A DNA stretch of 64,000 nucleotides, taken from Candidatus Sysuiplasma superficiale (lineage in GTDB: Archaea; Thermoplasmatota; Thermoplasmata; Sysuiplasmatales; Sysuiplasmataceae). This document shows, in pieces, positions 44,353-51,302 of this stretch. The notes below the pieces were generated by a model. The model was given only the letters and a program-made list of their open reading frames with translations, was not told the origin of the DNA and did not search any database. The stretch is from NCBI GenBank assembly GCA_019720975.1, contig JAGVSJ010000008.1:1-64000 (forward strand), given 5' to 3'. The first letter of the stretch is position 1, and each line of letters starts with the position of its first letter. The translations under genes and the position numbers were made by a program.

Positions 44353-44982
44353 ATGAGGCTGAATCTTGAGGGCAGGGAGGGACGGAGGGCAAAAGAAGGG
44401 GTGGGAGAACATCCGGCACCCGAATCGGACTATCTCACAATGTTTCGGGCATCCAGGAGGGAATCTGCTTCTGATGAAGCAGTGAGGACGCTCAAAGGGC
44501 AATTTGCAGGATCGCTTGACGCCAGGATGAATTTCGATTCCGTATTCAGGGTCGTCAGGAAGACTGTACTGAAGCACACAGGAAGGGAAAGACCCGGTGT
44601 CGGTCTTGCTCTCGCAGATCTGCCCAATGAACTGGGTGCATATTGGGAGATTGGGGGAAACTACATTGTTATGAATTCGATACTTGTAGGTGCGATGCGG
44701 CGAATAGCCGCATCTGAAACTGAATACAACTCTTTCATATACACAATACTCGCACACGAGTACATACATTCACTTGGATTTGTGGATGAAGCTGATGCAA
44801 GAAGAATCACGGCTGCTGTTGCAATTGAAGCTTTCGGCCCGGAACATCCAGCCGCCGTTATTGCTAATGGAGACATATGGACAATTTATCCTGTGCTGAG
44901 ATTTGCCCCATCGGGCTTGAATGAGAATATACGTTTTGTGGAGAATTTCGACATTGAGCGAACGAGCAGTTACATCAGATAA
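44353..44982 (+). CDS. putative zinc metallopeptidase (HExxH), unrecognised family
   Basis: 209 residues from ATG 44353 (AAGGTG 4-5 bases upstream; a GTG two codons earlier is possible). The key part is IYTILAHEYIHSLGFVDEAD, an HExxH zinc motif followed by Gly and an acidic residue, preceded by an IGGNYIVMNSILVG strand. The arrangement is like small single-domain archaeal zincins, and the C-terminus carries hydrophobic and aromatic residues (NGDIWTIYPVLRFAP). No signal peptide, so it acts inside the cell. Substrate unknown; it lies just after the divergent kae1 promoter. Confidence 0.6.
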   Translation: MRLNLEGREGRRAKEGVGEHPAPESDYLTMFRASRRESASDEAVRTLKGQFAGSLDARMNFDSVFRVVRKTVLKHTGRERPGVGLALADLPNELGAYWEIGGNYIVMNSILVGAMRRIAASETEYNSFIYTILAHEYIHSLGFVDEADARRITAAVAIEAFGPEHPAAVIANGDIWTIYPVLRFAPSGLNENIRFVENFDIERTSSYIR

Positions 44983-45100
44983 CTGCTCCAGCATTCGATC
45001 GTTTAACATTTCCGGTGGAGACGGTGATGAAGGTTACAAATATAGGCTTACGTTAAACCTACAGTTGTATCCAACAAGACAGGAAGCGAAAATAAAAGAA

Positions 45101-45193
45101 GGGCTCATGGTCTAGTGGTTATGACGTCGCCTTGACATCCCTGATAAAGGGTCGAAACGGCGGAGGTCTCCGGTTCAAATCCGGATGAGCCCA
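45101..45193 (+). tRNA. tRNA-Val (anticodon GAC) with 20-base intron
   Basis: Acceptor GGGCTCA pairs with TGAGCCC and A is the discriminator base; the T arm is CTCCGG-TTCAAAT-CCGGAT in outline; the anticodon stem TCGCC/GGCGG holds TTGACA...C. An intron of 20 bases at 45138-45157, after position 37, forms a canonical bulge-helix-bulge: TTGA pairs with TCGA, the bulges are CAT and AAC, and the intron hairpin is CCC/GGG around TGATAAA. Spliced length 73, CCA not encoded. Confidence 0.93.
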
Positions 45194-46104
45194 TTTCAAT
45201 TACAGGCATATAGACAAGAAGGAAAAAGTTGTGGTTTCTTGTAATAACTAAATTAAATTGAGTATATTAACTATTGAAATTTGGCTCAAAGCTGAGGGAA
45301 TATGACCTATATGGGTCAAATCATGCCTCCCTCTGTTGTAGGTAGTGACGGCCTTACTGGGGACTTTTCAATCATTATCCTGAACTGCTTCGGTATATCA
45401 GACCGCACACACATTTTGTCCGTCTTCATCTTCGATATGGGTGGCACGTGCAGGGGAGTGCATCCTTCGGCGAATATTGAGCGAGCGTATTCTTCCCGAA
45501 GAACGGGTCGGAGACACTGTAATGGAGCGGCAGTGCAACTAAGTTGATGAACATCGGTCCATGCGCGCTGATACATAACAGGCAGTGTGACTCCAACAAC
45601 TGCAGCAGCTTCAGTCGATTTGGTCATTACTGCATCCGTTAACGGCGACTTCAATGTAAAGGTCAGTCCTTGTACCTACGACGTTACCGCTACATACACT
45701 CAGGCCACAATGCTTGCTCTGACGATGTCGCTCTGATTTGCGGACAATTGACACATCTCGCGTTAGCCCTGTCACGCTCCACGCCATCATCCCAACCTGA
45801 CCCATCCTGCATAACCGCTGAGTACATCGGCTTTGTGATTGTTATCTTCGTGATGGCAGGCAAAGCAACTTTCGCAGACCTGTGTAGTAAAGGAAGCCTC
45901 AGTGAAGCAGGCTGCACTGTCCTCGCTGCCCCTGGACAATCGAATAACGGATGAACGCTAAATCATTTGGAGAATGCTCAATTGTCGTGCTACGTCGGCA
46001 GTTCAGCCCAGTTCCCCACGTTCGGCGGTGCAGCTTCTCAGTGTGCCGGTTTAAGTGTCTCCGCGAACACCCTCACACCTCATTCCGGTCAATAAAGCAT
46101 GCTG
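45194..46104. other. 0.9 kb gene-poor stretch after tRNA-Val
   Basis: No complete gene could be supported. A start-less plus-strand fragment (45572-45736) reads like a piece of a surface-protein domain. Other frames are short and lack family patterns. It may be another decayed insertion behind a tRNA gene. Confidence 0.4.
45572..45736 (+). pseudogene. fragment of secreted/surface-protein domain
   Basis: An open frame between a TGA and a TGA, without start codon, reads YITGSVTPTTAAASVDLVIT then ASVNGDFNVKVSPCTYDVTA. The alternating Thr/Val/Ala strands and 'G-x-V-x-...-Y-x-V' look like a beta-sandwich repeat (for example a carboxypeptidase-regulatory-like domain). No flanking signal peptide in the same frame. 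Probably a gene remnant; could be chance. Confidence 0.3.
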
Positions 46105-47031
46105 TCATATCACTCGCTGTTTATGCACGTTGATATATCCTAGCACCTCATTTCTGGATACAATTCCGCTGATGGCACCTGAACTCACCCTCTTTGCAGC
46201 CGCAAAGTTGGCTGCATCAAGACATGACCGAACATCCAGTCCCATGAATAGTGCCCAGAGAAACACAGCATCAAAAACGTCACCTGCACCGACCGTATTA
46301 TCGATCCTATCCAATCTGACACCTCGGGAGTGAATGGTTTGTCCTGCATTGTGGCAGCGGGAACCGAGCGCTCCCATCTTCTCGACAATCAATTTGTCTG
46401 AGAAATCCAGGCGCCTCTTCTGCACCATTCTGTCAAATATCCTCTTCTCCTCCGAATTGAGAAATATAATGTCCGAAGCGACACAGAAGACATCCGGACT
46501 GGGTATATCAGCAATAAGAGGACCTGGATCGAATGCAACAGTGACGTTCTCTGAAGAACATATATCCAGCACCTTCCTCATTGACTTGAGGGTCCCCGCA
46601 CCAGAAGCAAGTGTGTATCCATCAAAGAACAGCATACGCGCTCTAGAGATGATGGACCTTCTGGTCGCATGAGCAATGTGATTTATGGGGTCGCTCCATC
46701 CTATGAATGAATGCCTGTGGCTGTTTGCCACGATCACTGCACATACTGAAGTCCTGCACTTGGCAGACCTTCTCACATATCCTGTCTCAACACCTTCGTT
46801 CTTCAGCGAATCGAGAAGAAGTGAACCGTTGCAATCACATCCCACCGTATCAAGCAATGCAGTTCTCAGACCCATTCTGCTTGACGTGATTGCAACAGTG
46901 CACATTGCGCCAGGAATAATATCAAGGGTTGGGGATGACTCCACCACTTCCGAACTGAGGGGAAAAGAATCTATCCTGAAGTAGATGTCCAGGACCGCGT
47001 CGCCGACAAGAAGGAGATCAATTTCCTTTCG
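46105..47031 (-). CDS. PfkB-family carbohydrate/nucleoside kinase
   Basis: 308 residues from ATG 47031. PfkB kinases phosphorylate sugars or nucleosides. Seen: LLVGDAVLDIYFRIDSFPL, PGAMCTVAITSSRMGLRTAL (substrate side), VAFDPGPL, LNSEEKRIF and the anion-hole/catalytic motif DNTVGAGDVFDAVFLWALF, with the conserved GAGD. The start overlaps the end of the DraG-family gene by 14 bases, so the two are translated together. The same pairing, an ADP-ribosylglycohydrolase-like protein with a PfkB kinase, is known from E. coli yegU-yegV, suggesting joint breakdown of a nucleoside or ADP-ribosyl compound. Confidence 0.83.
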   Translation of the reverse strand, partial: RKEIDLLLVGDAVLDIYFRIDSFPLSSEVVESSPTLDIIPGAMCTVAITSSRMGLRTALLDTVGCDCNGSLLLDSLKNEGVETGYVRRSAKCRTSVCAVIVANSHRHSFIGWSDPINHIAHATRRSIISRARMLFFDGYTLASGAGTLKSMRKVLDICSSENVTVAFDPGPLIADIPSPDVFCVASDIIFLNSEEKRIFDRMVQKRRLDFSDKLIVEKMGALGSRCHNAGQTIHSRGVRLDRIDNTVGAGDVFDAVFLWALFMGLDVRSCLDAANFAAAKRVSSGAISGIVSRNEVLGYINVHKQRVI

Positions 47032-48010
47032 CATGCAATAGCGCTCCTGCAAGTCTGGTAAGATCCACGCTGGAAACAAGGCGCACCGTTTTAATCCATT
47101 CTTTCCTTATGCGGCAAATGCCCGAATACGCACCAGACATGGCCCCCGCTATGGCACCGATGGTGTCACAATCACCGCCAAGATTTGCTGAGAGCAACGC
47201 AGACCGGTTGAAATCTCCACGTGCATAGTAAAATATTGCCATGGCAACAGGGACTGCGTCTTCGGTGAGCGCTTTTCTCTTTCCCTTCATGAAAGAATAG
47301 AGAGATGTGAGGAGGTTTTCATCGCAGTCGGCTGCCTCAGCAATTCTCAACGCATGTTCAATGCGGAGGTGAAGTCTCTGTCTGTGACCTCCACAGCGCG
47401 AACACTCAGGATTCATTGAAGCGTCGACCGCAGAATCAACGATCCTCATTACTGACCTCTCACCCTCTATTGCCCTCTTCGTCGCGACACATACAGCACT
47501 GGCACCGGCTATTGCTATGAAAGTGCAATGGGTGGGTAAGCACGCTTCCTCAACATCCCTCTTAGTATCCTCTATCGAGGAACCGACGTCGAAAATTGCG
47601 ACAGGGGATATTCTCATTGCACAGCCATTAGTTGTCCCGCCCGAACCTGCCTTATCAATTCTCTCCCCTGACATGAGTTTCAGAATGGCCCTCCTCGTGC
47701 TCGGACCTATGATAGTTGTCTCAAGTATATTTTTCTCCCTTGCCCATGAGACAAGAGCGCGTGCAAAACATTCGGAAGAGACGCGGCCGCATTCCAGAAT
47801 TGAATTTGCCAGTACAATAGTCAGTTCCGTGTCGTCTGTGAAACTTCCCCTAGCAAGCGACTCATGAACGGTTGATAACTTCGGATCAATAAAATCAACC
47901 ACTTTGCCGAAAAGCTTCACGATACGCTTGTGGGACATGAATGTTGTTGCAGAACCAAGCGCATCAGCTATGGCGACACCATTGAGAGCGCCTGCAGCCC
48001 TTTGTTCCAT
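47018..48010 (-). CDS. ADP-ribosylglycohydrolase (DraG) family protein
   Basis: 330 residues from ATG 48010 (TTG three codons earlier possible). Dinuclear Mg/Mn hydrolase fold that splits N- or O-glycosidic ADP-ribose bonds. Seen: AIADALGSATTFMSHKR, the metal site RGSFTDDTELTIVLANSIL (T-D-D), SGGTTNGCAMRISPVAIFD, and ALLSANLGGDCDTIGAIAGA with the second D-x-D metal motif. All ligand positions look intact. A CSRCGGHR stretch near the middle may be a local zinc site. Translationally coupled to the PfkB kinase downstream. Confidence 0.86.
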   Translation of the reverse strand: MEQRAAGALNGVAIADALGSATTFMSHKRIVKLFGKVVDFIDPKLSTVHESLARGSFTDDTELTIVLANSILECGRVSSECFARALVSWAREKNILETTIIGPSTRRAILKLMSGERIDKAGSGGTTNGCAMRISPVAIFDVGSSIEDTKRDVEEACLPTHCTFIAIAGASAVCVATKRAIEGERSVMRIVDSAVDASMNPECSRCGGHRQRLHLRIEHALRIAEAADCDENLLTSLYSFMKGKRKALTEDAVPVAMAIFYYARGDFNRSALLSANLGGDCDTIGAIAGAMSGAYSGICRIRKEWIKTVRLVSSVDLTRLAGALLHAKGN

Positions 48011-48123
48011 CTCTATCAAGATTCTACCACCCCCCGCATTCCAGCATTACATCCTTCGACTGCCTCCATGCATAAGAACAGCCATGCAACTGCAAGAGCC
48101 TTCCCGAATAAAAAGACTGGCAG

Positions 48124-48288
48124 TTAGGTCCACAGATAAAGGATTACGAGCATGTCTCTGGACAACAGTGTTCCTGCAATGATGAAGAGAAGGGTAATCA
48201 CACTCATGCCAATAATCGAGTACGACAGCATGCTCCTCCGAATCCTTCTGTCAAAAGGAGGCAGGTCAAACAGCCTATGAATGGGCAA
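48124..48288 (-). CDS. small single-span membrane ORF
   Basis: 54 codons from TTG 48288: a basic amphipathic lead (LPIHRLFDLPPFDRRIRRSM) and one strong helix (YSIIGMSVITLLFIIAGTLL) with a short tail. A TATA-like GATTATATCG at 48304-48313 lies about 20-25 bases upstream, compatible with a leaderless TTG. It is the last member of a series of short membrane ORFs on this strand, so it may be a remnant rather than a gene. Confidence 0.4.
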   Translation of the reverse strand: MPIHRLFDLPPFDRRIRRSMLSYSIIGMSVITLLFIIAGTLLSRDMLVILYLWT

Positions 48289-48312
48289 GTGCCCGGAATC
48301 AGTACGATATAA

Positions 48313-48438
48313 TCAGTGAGTTTTGGAAAAAAAGTATGGCCAGATTGCTATCACGTAAAGGATGAAGCTTGCAGCAAAATACCATGCCGCCGTACCTCCT
48401 ACCATCAACCTGAATGCTACTACGGGCTTCTTTACGTT
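48313..48438 (-). CDS. short hydrophobic ORF directly after 48439 gene
   Basis: In the same frame as, and directly after, the stop of the upstream membrane protein. It reads NVKKPVVAFRLMVGGTAAWY then FAASFILYVIAIWPYFFSK. An ATG at 48405 gives 30 residues. One membrane helix with aromatic ends. Either a tiny protein coupled to its neighbour or the read-through tail of a broken gene. Confidence 0.3.
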   Translation of the reverse strand, partial: NVKKPVVAFRLMVGGTAAWYFAASFILYVIAIWPYFFSKTH

Positions 48439-48887
48439 TTACATTGAGGCGAAGTCACCTGGAACTGATACCCAAACTGGATTTACGGCGTTACTGCCAT
48501 AATACTCTTTAAATTCCTTCTGTGCTTCATCTTTCTCCTCAGACTTTTTGAGTCTTATGATAGACGCTGATAGTTTGAGCCTGGTCATGAAAATTATCAG
48601 TTCCACGATAATTATGGACGGCCCGAGTGACATTCTCTTCAAAGCAACGGACAGTACGGCTACGACTACAGCCGCTGTTGCCACAACATTGCCAACTTTT
48701 ATGAAATCGAGTCCACGATGGAAAGCCCTGGACCTCTGCCTCTTCGGGAGAAGTTCATGGGGTTTGCAGGTATAATATCATATTCGCCAGCCACGGTGAA
48801 TATGAGTATTGCGAGCGAAATAAGTATGCCGACGACTTCTCTTGTCACGATCAGTACAGTGAACACTATCGCACAGATGGAAAGCAA
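48439..48887 (-). pseudogene. frameshifted multi-span membrane protein gene
   Basis: Two frames combine: from TTG 48887, LSICAIVFTVLIVTREVVG then ILISLAILIFTVAGEYDIIP; after the run of four G at 48759-48762 the other frame continues HELLPKRQRSRAFHRGLDFI, then VATAAVVVAVLSVALKRMS and a charged C-terminus KKSEEKDEAQKEFKEYYG. Adding one base in the G run joins them into a protein of about 150 residues with three or four helices. True mutation or assembly error. It starts only a few bases after the stop of the fragment at 48891. No family assigned. Confidence 0.45.
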
Positions 48888-48890
48888 TAA

Positions 48891-49076
48891 TTAACGCTTT
48901 CTGCAGATGTAGGCCGCAGAATGCCCGGCAACCATTCCACCTGTAAAGAGCCGGAGAAGGAGCCATACTGGAATGAGTGCCGGCAGACATAGCTGTACCG
49001 TCACCCAGGCTGTGGCGATATTTGGGAGAAAGTGGGTGTATTCCCCGAATGGTGTTCCAGTACACAGGGCAAAAAA
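48891..49076 (-). pseudogene. fragment resembling carotenoid-biosynthesis DUF422/CruF protein
   Basis: 61 codons after a TGA, no start codon: FFALCTGTPFGEYTHFLPNI, ATAWVTVQLCLPALIPVWLL and GGMVAGHSAAYICRKR. The G-x-PFG-x-Y...LPALIPVWL succession is like the conserved segment of CruF-type (DUF422) carotenoid hydratases, which are multi-span membrane proteins; only one short part is present. No other carotenoid genes are in the window. The family match is my recollection of the motif and is tentative. Confidence 0.35.
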
Positions 49077-49279
49077 TCAACTCGTGAAGAGAAGACCGTT
49101 TTGAATTCCCAAAATACGTGGAATAGTCGGTAGATGACGCACTCAGCTGTCAAATGCGCCTGATTTAAAATATCTTTGTTTTGATCGAGAAGGAATCTGA
49201 ATCACGGCAATCGGTGAGCATTTCCCCTCTTCCAGATTGATTTTGATGACTGGAGGCTTTGATCTGGAGCAAATGTCGA

Positions 49280-49729
49280 CTATCTTACAATAAGCACAGA
49301 GCAGTGAGCATAATGAACTATACCGGCGGCCACGCTCCCAAGAATTAGCCTCTTGAATCCGCCTAAGCCTCTGGTGCCCGCGACGATGAGATCGAATTTC
49401 CCATTTTCCGCATATCGGACAACTGTGTCAACAACTGATCCATCACTCACAAGGATATCGACAGCCGCTTTGGCACCAACGCCCTCAGCAGCGACTCTGA
49501 ACTTCGATGTGAATCGCTCGGCCTCCTTCCTGGCATCTGCCTCCAGCTTATCCACTGGAACATAGACATCGCCAGTAATACTTATCGGAGGCAGTTCAAG
49601 CACATGAAGAATTGTAAGTTCTGCGCCGGAGTCGTATGCTATTCTGGATGCGGTTTCAGCAGCCTTCGCAGAGCTTTCAGAACCGTCAACCGCCACAAGT
49701 ATCTTTCCAGGCTTGAATTTCTGAGACAC
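49280..49729 (-). CDS. universal stress protein UspA family
   Basis: 149 residues from GTG 49729. ATP-binding Usp fold: GKILVAVDGSESSAKAAETA at the start, VDILVSDGSVVDTVVRYAEN and the phosphate-binding GTRGLGGFKRLILGSVAAGI with VHYAHCSVLIVR at the end (G-x2-G-x9-G(S) pattern), so ATP is probably bound. A box A (49760-49771) about 35 bases upstream suggests near-leaderless transcription. Its role in stress response is general. Confidence 0.9.
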   Translation of the reverse strand: MSQKFKPGKILVAVDGSESSAKAAETASRIAYDSGAELTILHVLELPPISITGDVYVPVDKLEADARKEAERFTSKFRVAAEGVGAKAAVDILVSDGSVVDTVVRYAENGKFDLIVAGTRGLGGFKRLILGSVAAGIVHYAHCSVLIVR

Positions 49730-49810
49730 ATTACCACGTGAGGCTGAAATAGGGTCGAGATATTAAAATAATCACACTGATATCTGCTGTCAGCTGGACG
49801 TTGTGGCTTC

Positions 49811-51184
49811 TCACACAACCTCCCTTGCGGCTGATGAGATACCTTCAGAGGCCATCGGATGCTGATTTGACATGTTTGCCAGATCTATAGCCTTAGCCCC
49901 GAGGGAAAGCGCTGCAGCTATCTCGCCTATAAGGTTTCCGGCATCTATTCCCATAACCCATCCACCGACAAGTTTTGTTGTCATTGCATCAAAGAACAGC
50001 CGGATCTCGCCTTCGGTTTCACCGAATATCTGGGCCCTGGAATCTCCTTCAAATCTGTAGTGGCCCTCAATCAGGCGGATTCCGGAAGCTTCCTTCCTCG
50101 TAACTCCTACCACCGCACCCGCAGGGATGGTGAATACAGTCGTGGGGATTGAAAGCAGGTCCACGTAATCACTTGTCTTCCTGCCCGAAAGTATATTGTG
50201 GGCCGCAACGAGGGACATTCGAACAGCGGCGTGAAACAGTGGTTTGAGTCCGTTCACATCGCCTGTTGCATAAATATTGTCGATGTTTGTCCGCATGGAT
50301 GCGTCCACCGTTATGCCGTTCTTCGTCCTTCTTATTCCTATTCTGTCAGCACCTTCAGGAATGACTGGCCTGCGACCGGTTGCGCACAGTACAACGTCAG
50401 ATTCCACCTCTCTTTCCTTTCCATTCAATGTGAATGATGTTCTCTTCGCCTTCCCATCATCCACGACACGTGTGACGGATGCTGATGTCAGGATTTCAAT
50501 TGAAGGATCGAGGAGTGAGACGAGGCCGGAAACGAAGTCTTCGTCCATATTGGAAAGGACCCTTGGCATGAATTCAAGAAGTGTAACCTTGCTTCCCAGA
50601 GCAGCGAACATTGAAGCTGTTTCAAGACCTATATATCCACCCCCAATTACTGTCAGCGATTCCGGAACCTGCCTGAGTGTAGGGTTGAGGCTGAATATGT
50701 CGCGGCTGTCAATGCAACGCTCAATTCCCTCTATACTGGGTCTCCAGCTTTCAGAACCGCTTGCTATTATTATGTAGTCCGCACTATATTCCTTGTCGCC
50801 AGACTCAGTGTGCACAAGAACATGGTGGTCGTCCTGTATCTCCGCCATCCCTTTGACCAGTTCAAGTCCAGGAAAACTTGAAAGTTCCCTTTCGTGCATG
50901 GCATATCTTGCCTGCTGAACAGCGTCCTTGTGTTCGACTATTTTTGAGTAATCAACGAATATTTTCCCATCAATGCCATAGCTCGCGAATCTTCTGCTCC
51001 TTGAGAACATGACGGCTGTTTCCCTGACCGTCTTGCTTGGTATGCATCCCTCGGAAAGGCAGTTTCCACTGGTGACACCTTTGATGTCTACCATCACTAC
51101 TTTCCTGTTTGCTCTGGAAAGTTCAAATGCGCCAGGATATGCGCCGCCTCCTGCTCCTATTGTAATCACGTCAGTCTTCTCCAT
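49811..51184 (-). CDS. dihydrolipoamide dehydrogenase-like flavoprotein
   Basis: 457 residues. FAD/NAD disulfide oxidoreductase of the class I type: IGAGGGAYPGAFELSRANRK (FAD loop), redox pair NCLSEGCIPSKTV (C-x4-C), NAD loop VIGGGYIGLETASMFAALGS, DNIYATGDVNG, and the C-terminal His-Glu in MSNQHPMASEGISSAA. These are the features of lipoamide dehydrogenase, mercuric reductase and relatives. No E1/E2 components of an oxoacid dehydrogenase or glycine cleavage system are nearby, so the partner is unknown. It is divergent from the P-type ATPase gene. Confidence 0.85.
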   Translation of the reverse strand: MEKTDVITIGAGGGAYPGAFELSRANRKVVMVDIKGVTSGNCLSEGCIPSKTVRETAVMFSRSRRFASYGIDGKIFVDYSKIVEHKDAVQQARYAMHERELSSFPGLELVKGMAEIQDDHHVLVHTESGDKEYSADYIIIASGSESWRPSIEGIERCIDSRDIFSLNPTLRQVPESLTVIGGGYIGLETASMFAALGSKVTLLEFMPRVLSNMDEDFVSGLVSLLDPSIEILTSASVTRVVDDGKAKRTSFTLNGKEREVESDVVLCATGRRPVIPEGADRIGIRRTKNGITVDASMRTNIDNIYATGDVNGLKPLFHAAVRMSLVAAHNILSGRKTSDYVDLLSIPTTVFTIPAGAVVGVTRKEASGIRLIEGHYRFEGDSRAQIFGETEGEIRLFFDAMTTKLVGGWVMGIDAGNLIGEIAAALSLGAKAIDLANMSNQHPMASEGISSAAREVV

Positions 51185-51302
51185 ATTATCTCATCTTCTC
51201 ACTGAACAAACGTGAACAACACTCTAATACATTGCCCTTTTACATATTAGACATCTGATTGAATAGACATGATTTGGTTATGAAAATTGAAGGATGTGAA
51301 GC

